Shown piece after piece: positions 33,653-42,848 of a stretch of DNA of 64,000 nt. The DNA is from Cystobacter fuscus. Lineage in GTDB: Bacteria; Myxococcota; Myxococcia; Myxococcales; Myxococcaceae. A program made the translations under genes and the position numbers. The notes under the pieces were generated by a model, which was not told where the DNA came from, did not search any database, and saw nothing but the letters and a program-made list of their open reading frames with translations. Numbering within the stretch: position 1 is the first letter of the stretch; each line of letters begins with the position of its first letter. The DNA lies in assembly GCF_002305875.1 (NCBI RefSeq), contig NZ_CP022098.1, forward strand, positions 6,076,001 to 6,140,000. Direction: 5' to 3'.

Positions 33653-36600
33653 ACCTGACCCTCGCCGTCTACCAGAGCCGGAGTGCCTCGGGGACCATGC
33701 GGTGGACCACGCTCGGACTCGGTTCGTATACCCGGAGCCGTGAGGGAAAGAGCGCGGTCAAGCTTCAACAGAAGCTCGTGGAGGATCTGCGCGGCCTCCT
33801 GGGAGAGCTGCCCCCACGTGAGCTGGCGTGCTTCCAGTTGCCTCGCGGCATCCGGCTGGAGCGCGTGCAGTTGGAGCTGGATTTCAAGCGCATGCGCTCG
33901 GGAACCGATACGCCCCGGCTGTCCGGCCTGTTTCCGTTGATCCTCGAGCCGCGCTGGCGCACCCGGAGCGAGCCCCTGTTGATCGCCTACCATCCCGCGC
34001 GCCAGCAGGAGTGGTTCGCCGTCGAGGCGGGCCAGTCCCTGGAGGAGCAGGCGAAGCTCTACTTCACCCACGCCTGGGCGCGGCTGGAGTCCGAGGAGCT
34101 CGAAGCGCTGCGCTCCAACCGCAAGGACAGCCTCAAGGCGTTCTCGTTCGTCGCCCAGCCTCCGACACTGCTCGACCAGCTCGGTGGGAAGAAGGGCCCC
34201 TGGTCGGACCTGGAGGTGGAGGATCGACCCGGCAAGGGCAAGAAGCGCCCGAAGAAGGGGAGTGGCACCCGGGTGCTCCACACCCTGGGCACCCATCTCA
34301 CGCTCCAGGCGGCCGAGGGCTCGTTGGCGATCGGCATGCCCCGTGTGCCCTATCGCGAGCAATTGCAGTTGCTGCTCGGTGGAGAGCGGCGCACGCCGGT
34401 GTTGCTTGTCGGGCCCCCGGGGTGTGGCAAGCGGACCCTGCTCAAGCACTTCGTCGCCGATCAGCTCGACGCCGATGGCTTCCAGGCCCATCGCAACCTC
34501 GACAAGGTGACCGAGGTGTGGACGATCGCCGGCAAGCGGATCATCGCCGGTATGAGCTACGTCGGGGATTGGGAGCAGCGCTGCCTCCAGGTGCTCGAGG
34601 ACGCCAGGGGAGGGCGCCGCATCCTCTTCGTCGAGGATCTCCAGTCCTTTGGCCTCCTGGGCCGCACGCGGGACAGTGACACCCACCTCGCGCTGTTCTT
34701 CCAGGGGGCGCTCGCTCGGGGAGAGATCACCCTGGTGGGCGCGGTGACGCCCGAGCAGCTCCAGCGGCTGGAGTCGGACGCGCCATCCTTCGCCGCGCTC
34801 TTCACCCAGGTGCACGTGCGCCCGACGAGCGCCGACGAGACGCTGCGCATGTTGCTGCACGAGGCGCGCGAGCTGGAGTCCAAACACGCGCTGTCCTGGC
34901 ATCCCCTGTTGTTCCCCGTGCTGCTCGAACAGGCCTCGTCCCTGTTCCCCGGCGCCGCGCTGCCGGGCAAGGCGTTGGATCTGCTGCGCGAGCTGGCCAC
35001 GGGCTCCCAGCGCGAGGGTCGGACGCTCGGCGTGGAGGAGCTCTTCACGCACCTGGCGGGCCGCACGGGGCTGCCGTCCACCCTGCTCAGCGCCCGGGAG
35101 CCCCTGGCGCCCGAGGAGGTTCACGAGGCCCTCTCGCGCAAGGTGATGGGCCAACCGGACGCCGTGCGCGAGGCGTGCGATCTCGTCGCGCGCATCCATG
35201 CCGGGCTCACCGATCCCCTCAGGCCCTACGGCGTCTATCTCTTCACCGGCCCCACCGGCACGGGCAAGACGGAGCTCGCGCGCGCGCTGGCCAGCTACCT
35301 GTACGGCGACGCCTCGCGGATGATCCGGCTCGACATGGCCGAGTTCCAGACGCCGGACGCCGTCGCCCGGCTCACCGGGGATCCGTGGCGACCCGAGGGC
35401 CATCTGACCCGGCTCATCCGCGAGCAGCCCTTCTCGCTCGTGTTGTTGGATGAGATCGAGAAGGCCCACTCCTCGCTGCTCTACCTGCTCCTGCAGCTCT
35501 TCGACGAGGGCCGCCTGACGGACGCCTCGGGCGACACGGCGGACTTCACGCATACCGTCATCGTGATGACGAGCAACCTGGGCGCCCGGCGCAAGCCGCC
35601 CGTGGGCATCGGAGAGCCGGACGCGCGCACCTTCGCGCTCGAGGCGGACCGGGCCGTGCGCGACTTCTTCCCCCCCGAGCTCTTCAACCGCATCGATCGC
35701 ATCGTCCACTTCTCGCCGCTCTCGCGCGAGGTGGGGGAGAAGGTCGTCGAGAAGGAACTCGCGCGGCTGCTCGCGAGGCAGGGGCTCACCTCGCGCAACA
35801 TCTTCGTGTCCGCGGACGACGCGGTGAAGCGGCGCATCGTGGAGGAGGCCTTCGATGCCCGCCTGGGCGCGCGGCCCCTCAAGCGCTACCTGGAGGAGCA
35901 CGTGGGCCAGGTGCTCTCCGACGCCATCATCCGCGGTCCCCAGTCCCTCTTGCGCCTGTTCCAGCTCTACACCCGCGAGGAGCGCTTCGAGGTCCAGGCC
36001 GACGCGCTCATCCCCCGCGAGCCCGTGGCCGAGGGCTTCGCGCTGGAGCCCCTCCTGGAGCTACCCATCTCGGGCTTGCGCGAGAAGCTGCTCGAGGCCC
36101 ACGAGGCCGTGCGCGCCATGCGCGAGAGCGAGGCGCTCGGTGCCCTGTCCGAGCAGGTCCGCTTCCACCTGGAGCGGTTGCAGGCCGGTGAGCGCGAACA
36201 CGCCGAGTCGCTCTACACGCTCGACGCCATGCGCCTGTACCTGGAGCACTTCGCCACCCAGCTCGAGTCGCTCGCCCGCGCGCCCGAGGAAGAGGCCCGG
36301 GAGATGATCGAGGCGCAGCAGTTCAACCTCTTCGATCGCCGGGCGCTCGCCCCGGTGCGGACCGCGACCCGCGAGCAACTGCTCGATGCGCTGGCCGAGG
36401 TGTACTTCCTCCAACGCGTCCTCCGGGGACTCGCCCGGCCGGATCAGCACACCGTGCTGCTGGAGCTGCTTCCGCTGGGACAGTGGCGCCGGGGCGCGGC
36501 CTCCGGCTCGCTGCTCACCCGGTGGTTGTGCACGGCCTACGCCCACTCGCGCGGGGCGATCGAGTCCTTCGCCGCGCACCTGCCCGGAGGCGCCGTGGTG

Positions 36601-37086
36601 TCCGGGGGCTTGCGCCAGCTCCGGGAGTTCCTGCACGCCTCCACCGTGGAGCCGGTGCACGCCGCCATCAAGCTGGTGGGTCCGGGCATCCGTCCCTTCC
36701 TCGAGGGTGAGAGCGGGCTGCACGTCTGGCAATCCTCGGGGCGGCTGCCGGAGATCGTGAAGGTGCGCGTCCATGACGCCCAGGCCCCCGCGCCCGCGGT
36801 GCTGCTCGCGGGACATGGCGCCCGGCTCCAGGCCTTCCACCAGGCGCGGCAGGAAGGTGTGCGCCCCCTGCCCGAGGATCCCGAGGCCGCCATGCCCGTG
36901 GTCCGGGCCTACCGCTTCGAGCCTCCCACGCGTCAGGGATTGGCGGAGCTGGAGCTGGACGACTACCTGCTCACCTACAGCGGCACCCACCGGGTGCGCT
37001 CTCCCGCCGAGGCCCTGCCCGTGCTGTGGCGGTTGCGGATGAGCCAGAATCCGGCGGACCCCGAGCGGGGAGGGCGCCATGAGTGA
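33649..37086 (+). CDS. Hsp100-like AAA+ ATPase fused to a release-factor-like domain (protein 2 of 3)
   Basis: 1145 residues, same architecture as protein 1. N-terminal ~190 residues include LACFQLPRGIRLERVQLEL, aligning to LARFSFPERIRLEMMEI of protein 1. D1: Walker A GPPGCGKR (last Thr/Ser replaced by Arg, ~255), pore-1-like GMSYVGDWEQR and Walker B ILFVED (~325). D2: GPTGTGKTE (~534), LVLLDEIEKAH (~600), PELFNRID, GARPLKR. The tail (~810-1145) has TVLLELLPLGQWRRGAASGS and IRPFLEGESGLHVWQS, matching the release-factor PCRF block, and YSGTHRVRS where GGQ would be. The ATG overlaps the previous stop (ATGA), and its own stop overlaps the next ATG by 8 bases. Frame upstream of 33649 lies within gene 1. 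Confidence 0.8.
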   Translation: MNLTLAVYQSRSASGTMRWTTLGLGSYTRSREGKSAVKLQQKLVEDLRGLLGELPPRELACFQLPRGIRLERVQLELDFKRMRSGTDTPRLSGLFPLILEPRWRTRSEPLLIAYHPARQQEWFAVEAGQSLEEQAKLYFTHAWARLESEELEALRSNRKDSLKAFSFVAQPPTLLDQLGGKKGPWSDLEVEDRPGKGKKRPKKGSGTRVLHTLGTHLTLQAAEGSLAIGMPRVPYREQLQLLLGGERRTPVLLVGPPGCGKRTLLKHFVADQLDADGFQAHRNLDKVTEVWTIAGKRIIAGMSYVGDWEQRCLQVLEDARGGRRILFVEDLQSFGLLGRTRDSDTHLALFFQGALARGEITLVGAVTPEQLQRLESDAPSFAALFTQVHVRPTSADETLRMLLHEARELESKHALSWHPLLFPVLLEQASSLFPGAALPGKALDLLRELATGSQREGRTLGVEELFTHLAGRTGLPSTLLSAREPLAPEEVHEALSRKVMGQPDAVREACDLVARIHAGLTDPLRPYGVYLFTGPTGTGKTELARALASYLYGDASRMIRLDMAEFQTPDAVARLTGDPWRPEGHLTRLIREQPFSLVLLDEIEKAHSSLLYLLLQLFDEGRLTDASGDTADFTHTVIVMTSNLGARRKPPVGIGEPDARTFALEADRAVRDFFPPELFNRIDRIVHFSPLSREVGEKVVEKELARLLARQGLTSRNIFVSADDAVKRRIVEEAFDARLGARPLKRYLEEHVGQVLSDAIIRGPQSLLRLFQLYTREERFEVQADALIPREPVAEGFALEPLLELPISGLREKLLEAHEAVRAMRESEALGALSEQVRFHLERLQAGEREHAESLYTLDAMRLYLEHFATQLESLARAPEEEAREMIEAQQFNLFDRRALAPVRTATREQLLDALAEVYFLQRVLRGLARPDQHTVLLELLPLGQWRRGAASGSLLTRWLCTAYAHSRGAIESFAAHLPGGAVVSGGLRQLREFLHASTVEPVHAAIKLVGPGIRPFLEGESGLHVWQSSGRLPEIVKVRVHDAQAPAPAVLLAGHGARLQAFHQARQEGVRPLPEDPEAAMPVVRAYRFEPPTRQGLAELELDDYLLTYSGTHRVRSPAEALPVLWRLRMSQNPADPERGGRHE

Positions 37087-39388
37087 CAAGAGCCTGCGCG
37101 TCTACTTCACCACCCACCATGATGGCCGGCTCACGGGGCAGCTCCTGCCCGTCTGGGACAGCTTCTTCGACAAGCCGCCTCCCTCCGCCTACGGCACGAG
37201 CGAGCCCGAGGTCCTCTCGCTGCTGGAGACCCAGGTGCGGCAGTTGCTGCGCGAGGATGACGCCGCGATCGAGCGCTTCCTCTGGGAGGAGGAGCTGGAG
37301 GCCCGGACGATCACCGTGGAGATCCATCCCCAGACGGTGCACAAGAAGCGGTCGGTCATCTCCCAGGCGCTCATTCCCCTGCGGCTCACCTACGTCTACG
37401 GGCGGATGGCGGGCGGCGCCTGGCGCGTGCGGGTGCCGCGCTTCGACTGGTCCTTCGTGGTGGAGGATCTCTCCATCGCGCGGGACGTGTTGCAGAACGC
37501 GCTGAGCACCGCGCTGCTCGGGGAGAAACCCAAGGGCCTCTATGACTTCCGCCACGAGGGCGAGGAGTACGTCCGGGCGTGGGATCCGCTCGGTGCGCGG
37601 CGCGAGGTCCGCGGTGGCGCCCGGCGGCCTCCGCCCCCCGAGGTGCTCGAGCAGGTGGGCGAGGAGCTGACGTCGCGCGCCCTGGGCGGCCGGCAGCCGG
37701 CCCTGGTGTACGACGCCGAGGCGATGCGCGAGTGGTTGGAGCTGGCCCAGCGCCGGCCCCCTCCGTCGCTGTTGCTCGTCGGAGGCACGGGCACGGGCAA
37801 GACGAGCCACGTGTCGATGCTGGCGCGGCGGATCGCCGAGCGGCGGCGCGAGGACAAGACGGTGCATCTGCCCGACATCTGGCGCACCAGCGCCGAGCGC
37901 ATTGTCGCGGGCATGGTGTACCTGGGGATGTGGCAGGAGCGCTGCTTGAAGCTCATCGACGCGCTGTCACACGAGGAGGACTACCTCTTCGTGGATCGGC
38001 TCACGTCCCTGCTCGCGCCCCAGCCGGATGGCTCATCGATTGGAGATCTGCTCCTGCCGGCGGCGATGAGCGGGGAGATCTCCCTCATCGCCGAGTGCAC
38101 CGAGGCCGAGCTCGAGCGCTGCCAGCGGCGCTTCCCCGAGGCGCTGCGGCCCTTCCGCGTCCTGCGCATCGAGCCGCCCCCGGCCGCGCGGATGCCCGAG
38201 CTCATGCAGCGCTACCAATCCGTGCGGCGCAGCCGGGTGAGCATCCACCCCGTGGGGCTGCGGCAGCTCGTGGCCCACCTGGACACGTTCCAGCGCGACA
38301 GCCTGTTTCCGGGCAAGGCGTTCCGCTTCCTCGATTGGCTGGAACAGCAGGGCGAGCGCGGCCAGTCCCGGACGCTCTACCCGCGCGATGCCTCCGCGGC
38401 CTACGCGCGCTACTCGGGCCTGCCGCTCCAGCTCATCAGCGACGAGGTCCCCGCCGAGCGCCAGACGCTCGCGGCGCAGCTCCAGAAGGGCGTCATCGGT
38501 CAGGAGCGGGCGTGTGAGCTGGCCGCCGGAGTGCTCGCGCGGTTCAAGGCCGGGCTGAATGATCCGGACAAGCCCGTGGGCACGCTGCTGTTCGCCGGAC
38601 CCACGGGGGTGGGGAAGACGGAGCTGTCCAAGCAACTGGCGCGCACGCTCTTCGGCGACGAGCAGCGGATGATCCGCCTGGACATGTCCGAGTACATGCT
38701 GCCCGGCTCGGCCCAGCGGTTGATGGAGGTGGGCCCGGGCATCACCAGCCTCGCCGAGCGGGTGCGGCAGCAGCCCCTGTCGCTCGTGCTCTTCGACGAG
38801 CTGGAGAAGGCGCACCCGGAGGTCTTCGATCTGCTCCTGGGCATCCTGGGGGAGGGGAGACTGACGGATGGGCTGGGGCGCCTGGTGGACTTCCGGATGA
38901 CGGTGGTGTGCATGACGAGCAATCTCGGCGTGGTGCACTCGGAGCCGGCGGGGTTCGGGGCGGAGCGGGGCGCGGAGGACTTCACGCGGGCCATCCGCCA
39001 GGCCTTCCGGCCGGAGCTGTTCAACCGCATCGATCACATCATCCCGTTCCGTCGCTTGTCGGAGGCGGACGTGCTGCGCATTGTGGACCTGGAGCTGGAG
39101 AAGGCGGCGTCACGGGCGGGCCTCTTGCGGCGCGGGCTGAAGCTGGTGGTGGAGCCGGATGCGCGGGCATGGCTGGCCCGGCACGGGTATGAGCCCCAGT
39201 TGGGGGCCCGGCCCTTGAAGCGGCTCATCGAGGCGAAGGTGATGGCGCCCATCGCCGTGCGGCTCGCGGCCCATCCGGAGCTGGAGGGCGTGCTGCTGCC
39301 CGTGGTCGTGGCCGGCAGCGCGGCCGAGCGCGGATTGCGGCCCGAGTACCGCGCCCTCGCCACGCTTCTCGACCAACCCGTCACTTAG
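37079..39388 (+). CDS. Hsp100-like AAA+ ATPase (protein 3 of 3, no release-factor tail)
   Basis: 769 residues, the shortest of the three. The N-terminal ~190 residues are distantly similar to those of proteins 1 and 2 (ERFLWEEELEARTITVEI aligns to the FPxxIRLE block). D1 keeps Walker A GGTGTGKTS (~235) and GMVYLGMWQER, but Walker B is YLFVDR. D2 is canonical: GPTGVGKTE (~507), LVLFDELEKAH (~571), MTSN, PELFNRID and GARPLKR. The chain ends about 90 residues after sensor 2, without the release-factor-like extension of the others. Translational overlap with gene 2 and shared architecture suggest a heteromeric complex of the three. Confidence 0.85.
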   Translation: MSDKSLRVYFTTHHDGRLTGQLLPVWDSFFDKPPPSAYGTSEPEVLSLLETQVRQLLREDDAAIERFLWEEELEARTITVEIHPQTVHKKRSVISQALIPLRLTYVYGRMAGGAWRVRVPRFDWSFVVEDLSIARDVLQNALSTALLGEKPKGLYDFRHEGEEYVRAWDPLGARREVRGGARRPPPPEVLEQVGEELTSRALGGRQPALVYDAEAMREWLELAQRRPPPSLLLVGGTGTGKTSHVSMLARRIAERRREDKTVHLPDIWRTSAERIVAGMVYLGMWQERCLKLIDALSHEEDYLFVDRLTSLLAPQPDGSSIGDLLLPAAMSGEISLIAECTEAELERCQRRFPEALRPFRVLRIEPPPAARMPELMQRYQSVRRSRVSIHPVGLRQLVAHLDTFQRDSLFPGKAFRFLDWLEQQGERGQSRTLYPRDASAAYARYSGLPLQLISDEVPAERQTLAAQLQKGVIGQERACELAAGVLARFKAGLNDPDKPVGTLLFAGPTGVGKTELSKQLARTLFGDEQRMIRLDMSEYMLPGSAQRLMEVGPGITSLAERVRQQPLSLVLFDELEKAHPEVFDLLLGILGEGRLTDGLGRLVDFRMTVVCMTSNLGVVHSEPAGFGAERGAEDFTRAIRQAFRPELFNRIDHIIPFRRLSEADVLRIVDLELEKAASRAGLLRRGLKLVVEPDARAWLARHGYEPQLGARPLKRLIEAKVMAPIAVRLAAHPELEGVLLPVVVAGSAAERGLRPEYRALATLLDQPVT

Positions 39389-39525
39389 CGGGGGAGGGAG
39401 GCGCGCGCTTCGAGGCGTTGCCGCCACCCACGCAAGGGGAGGTGGAGCGGCTGTTGAGGGTGGTGCGCCATCAGGTGCTGTGGCTATGCTCCGACGAGAC
39501 GGACCCGCCGAGGATAGAGCACCCC

Positions 39526-39885
39526 ATGCCTCCAGCTGCTCGAATCAGTGACATGCATACCTGCCCGAAATCGGAGCCGGGCCCGGTGCCACATGTGGGA
39601 GGGCCCGTGTCGGTGGGTGAGCCAACGGTGCTCATCGGCTACATGCCCGCGGCGCGAGTGGGTGACATGGCCGTGTGCGTGGGGCCTCCGGACTCCATCT
39701 CCCAGGGCGAATCGACGGTGATCATCGGCGGCAAGCCCGCGGCGCGGTTGGGAGATCCCACCTCGCATGGCGGAGTGGTGGTCGCGGGCTGTCCGACGGT
39801 GCTCATCGGCGTTCCCGCTCAATCCAAGTGCATGGCGGATGCGTCGTCAGGGGGCGCTCCCTTCGTGACGAAGGCCGGGTCGTGA
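39526..39885 (+). CDS. PAAR-domain protein
   Basis: This 119-residue protein is almost entirely a PAAR spike: it begins MPPAARISDMHTCPK, followed by three repeats of the PAAR type (PTVLIGYMPAARVGDMAV, STVIIGGKPAARLGDPTSHGGVV, PTVLIGVP). PAAR proteins sharpen the VgrG tip of type VI systems and carry effectors. It is a separate gene, not fused to the RHS protein that starts 22 bases later. A longer in-frame reading from 39418 is rejected because PAAR proteins begin at this Met. Confidence 0.92.
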   Translation: MPPAARISDMHTCPKSEPGPVPHVGGPVSVGEPTVLIGYMPAARVGDMAVCVGPPDSISQGESTVIIGGKPAARLGDPTSHGGVVVAGCPTVLIGVPAQSKCMADASSGGAPFVTKAGS

Positions 39886-39906
39886 TCGTTCACCAGGACC
39901 ATCGGC

Positions 39907-42825
39907 ATGCTGAGAATCCATGACACGCAGTTGTCCACGCTGCGCAAGCACTTCCTGGCCGAGTCCTTGGCCCGGTCGTTCCAATCGTCCGCGCTGAGCT
40001 CCTCCGTGGAGTCCGCGACCGGGGATGTGCTGGTGGCGGATGCCAAGGGCAACCAGGCCCGTTACACGTTGGACGGGCATGGGTTCGTCAATGGTGTGAC
40101 GAGCCCCCTGGGGCGCCGGTGGCGGCTGGAGAACGACTCCCAGGGAAAGCTGCTCGCCCTGACCGATCCCAAGGGCCTGCGCCTCGGTCTGGCCTATGAC
40201 TCGCGAGGCCTGCTCTCCAGCGCAGCGCATGGCTCCCACAAGCTCTTCGACGTGGGCTACGACAAGCAGGGGCTGCTCAACGAGCTCATCTACCCCGATG
40301 GGACCCGGCGCAGCTACGAGTACAAGACGCCGGAGTTGATCTCGGTCGTGGTCAACCGGCTCGGCGCCGAGGTGGAATACGAGTACGGCCCGGGGGGATT
40401 GCTCGAATCCATCTGGAATGGGAATGGCCACCAGACACGCTTCGAGTATGGCCGGTGGAGCCGCCCTGATCGTGTCATCCGCGCGGACGGCTCGCACGAG
40501 TCGTATGTGTACAACTCCCGTGGGCTCGTCGAGCGGATCCTCACCGGCTCCGAGCTGCTGGCCCACGTCGAATACGACGACCAGGATCAGCCCGTCGTCA
40601 TCACCTACGGCGATGGAGAGAGGCTCTCGCGCGTCTATGCGGGGGGCAGGCTCGTCGAGGCGTCCGCCGCGGATTCCACCGTCAAGTATGTGTACGACGA
40701 CAAGGGCCGTGTCCTCGAGGAGCACCAGGATGGGCTCGTCGTCCGGTATGCCTATGACGAGTCGGGTGCACTGACGGGGCTGACGTATCCCTCTGGCGAG
40801 CAGGTCGAGTTCACCCAGGATGCAGACCATCGTCCTTCGAGCATCCGCACCTGGACGGGGGAGTTCTACCGCTTTGGATATGGCGCGGATGAGCGGACGA
40901 TCGAGCTCTCCGGTCCCAATGATCTGACCACCGTCATCCGGCAATCACAGCTCGGGCGGCCCGTCTCGGTGGTGACCCGGCGCTCCAACTTCGCCACGGC
41001 TCGGGATCTCTTCTCGTATACATGCGAGTATGACGCCGAGGCCCGGCTGCGATCGTGCAAGGATTCTCACTTCGGGAGCCGGCGGTTCACCTACGATGCC
41101 GAAGGGCAGCTTCTCGAGGTCGATTCCGAGAACCCCAGCCAGAGAGAGGGCTTCGCATACGATCACGCGGGGAACCGTGTGCGTTGGAACGAGCAGCGCG
41201 CCACCTTTGATTCCCTCGATCGGCTGATCCAGCAGGGGGACACCTGGTGTCGCTACGATGCACGCGGAAACCTCGTGTCCCTGCGCTCCGCCGAGGGCGA
41301 GTGGATCTACCGATACAACCTTCGCAACCTGCTCGTGGAGGCGCGCGGTCCCGGAGGGAAGAGGGTCTCCTTCGGATACGACGCGCTCGGGCGCCGCATC
41401 TGGAAGCGCACAGCGACGGCGGAGGTCCGCTACGTCTGGGCGGGTGAGACGCTCATCGGTGAGGTGGAGAAGTCCGGTGGTCGGACCCTCACCCGTGACT
41501 TCCTCTACATCCCGGGGACGTATACGCCCCTGGCCATGCGTGTGGATGGCCGCGTCTACTCCTACCACACGGATCACCGGGGCGCTCCGATCCGCCTCAC
41601 GAACGAGGTCGGCTCCGTCGTCTGGGCCGCGGAGTACAGCGCCTATGGCCAGGCGTCGGTCCTGGTGGACCGGATCTCCAACCCCCTCCGTCTTCCTGGC
41701 CAGTACCACGATGAAGAGACGGGGCTGCAGTACAACCGCTTCCGGTACTACTCGCCGCTGCTGGGGCGCTACCTCACAGAAGATCCCACCACGTACCTGG
41801 GTGGGCTCCATTTCTACAGCTACGCCAACAACGATCCGATCAACTCGGCGGATCCGCAGGGGCTTTGGAGCTGGAGTGGGGTCGCCTCGGCGGTGGCAGG
41901 TGCCGTGGTCGGTATCGCCGTCACGGCTGCGGTCATCCTGACGGCACCGGTGTCATTGCCGGCCCTGGCCGTGACGGCAGCTGCGGTCGTATTGGGAGGT
42001 GCTGCCGCGGGCGCCGTGGGCTTCGGTCTGAACGAGGCGCTCAACCAGACGGACTTCTGCTTCCTCTGCATTCTCAAGGAGATGGGCCGGGGCGCGCTGA
42101 TCGGTGCCGTTGCTTCATTGCCCTTCGCCTTCCTGCCCGCGACGGCGGGCGTGTTGGCCTTCATGGGCGCGGGGGCCGCGAGCGGCGCCCTCGGATACAT
42201 CGGCGACTGGATCACCAATCCGGGGGCGGAGTGGAGTTGGTCGGCCTTTGGCTGGTCCGTGGGACTGGGCGCTGTCACGGCGGGTGCAGGGCGGTATATC
42301 GCGGGCAAGTACACACAATGGAAGCAGAGTCGGAACGCGCCTCGCGAGGCGCCGCCCCCGGAGACTCCACAACCGGCCGCCCCCCCGAGTCCGCCGCAAC
42401 CTCCTCCGCCGAAGACCTACAGTAGGGCGGACGCCAAGGAGGTGTTCGTGAATTCCGAAGGCAGGCAGGGGCCGGGCAAGAACGTGGGTCATGCTGGCGA
42501 TCACGTTCCTCTGAACAACGAGAACCCCGCGACGCTTGCTCAAAACCGCCCCAATAAGGCGAATACAACGACCTATCGCTCGGGCAGCCAGGCAGAAAGG
42601 GACCTTCGGGACATCATGAATGCCAACAAGACGGATATCGATGCGCTGCCACCCGATGGCATCACCACGGCGGGCGGCGAGCACACAATCTCCCAGCAGC
42701 GCACCGGATTCAATTCGGAGTATGGCCAACCTGCCCAGCCCGTCGTGTTCAATCAGGTGACCTGGAGGGTGTGCCGGCTTCCGGATGGAAGCCTGCACCT
42801 GATGCATTTCTCTCCGAAGCTCTAG
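39907..42825 (+). CDS. RHS-repeat polymorphic toxin with novel C-terminal domain
   Basis: 972 residues. Residues ~40-620 are YD/RHS repeats (e.g. RYAYDESGALTGLTYPSGEQV and the family-typical core end GRYLTEDPTTYLGGLHFYSYANNDPINSADPQGLW). A strongly hydrophobic region (~650-800; AVVGIAVTAAVILTAPVSL and others) follows, which could insert in or cross a membrane. Then a Pro-rich linker (~815-836) and a C-terminal domain of ~135 residues with NVGHAGDHVPLN, TYRSGSQAERDLRDIMNANKTDIDALP, GGEHTISQQRTGF and SLHLMHFSPKL. This is the presumed toxin, family not recognised. The RHS core is short compared with usual (~1000+ aa). No VgrG or T6SS core gene is seen near it. Confidence 0.9.
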   Translation: MLRIHDTQLSTLRKHFLAESLARSFQSSALSSSVESATGDVLVADAKGNQARYTLDGHGFVNGVTSPLGRRWRLENDSQGKLLALTDPKGLRLGLAYDSRGLLSSAAHGSHKLFDVGYDKQGLLNELIYPDGTRRSYEYKTPELISVVVNRLGAEVEYEYGPGGLLESIWNGNGHQTRFEYGRWSRPDRVIRADGSHESYVYNSRGLVERILTGSELLAHVEYDDQDQPVVITYGDGERLSRVYAGGRLVEASAADSTVKYVYDDKGRVLEEHQDGLVVRYAYDESGALTGLTYPSGEQVEFTQDADHRPSSIRTWTGEFYRFGYGADERTIELSGPNDLTTVIRQSQLGRPVSVVTRRSNFATARDLFSYTCEYDAEARLRSCKDSHFGSRRFTYDAEGQLLEVDSENPSQREGFAYDHAGNRVRWNEQRATFDSLDRLIQQGDTWCRYDARGNLVSLRSAEGEWIYRYNLRNLLVEARGPGGKRVSFGYDALGRRIWKRTATAEVRYVWAGETLIGEVEKSGGRTLTRDFLYIPGTYTPLAMRVDGRVYSYHTDHRGAPIRLTNEVGSVVWAAEYSAYGQASVLVDRISNPLRLPGQYHDEETGLQYNRFRYYSPLLGRYLTEDPTTYLGGLHFYSYANNDPINSADPQGLWSWSGVASAVAGAVVGIAVTAAVILTAPVSLPALAVTAAAVVLGGAAAGAVGFGLNEALNQTDFCFLCILKEMGRGALIGAVASLPFAFLPATAGVLAFMGAGAASGALGYIGDWITNPGAEWSWSAFGWSVGLGAVTAGAGRYIAGKYTQWKQSRNAPREAPPPETPQPAAPPSPPQPPPPKTYSRADAKEVFVNSEGRQGPGKNVGHAGDHVPLNNENPATLAQNRPNKANTTTYRSGSQAERDLRDIMNANKTDIDALPPDGITTAGGEHTISQQRTGFNSEYGQPAQPVVFNQVTWRVCRLPDGSLHLMHFSPKL

Positions 42826-42848
42826 CGCCTCGTTGAAAGGAAGCGCGC

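Noticed and set aside
39389-39525. Transposase-like remnant between the AAA+ triplet and the PAAR gene
   Set aside because: A short frame (VERLLRVVRHQVLWLCSDE) looks slightly like the C-terminus of IS91-type transposases, but the match is too short and there are no inverted repeats.
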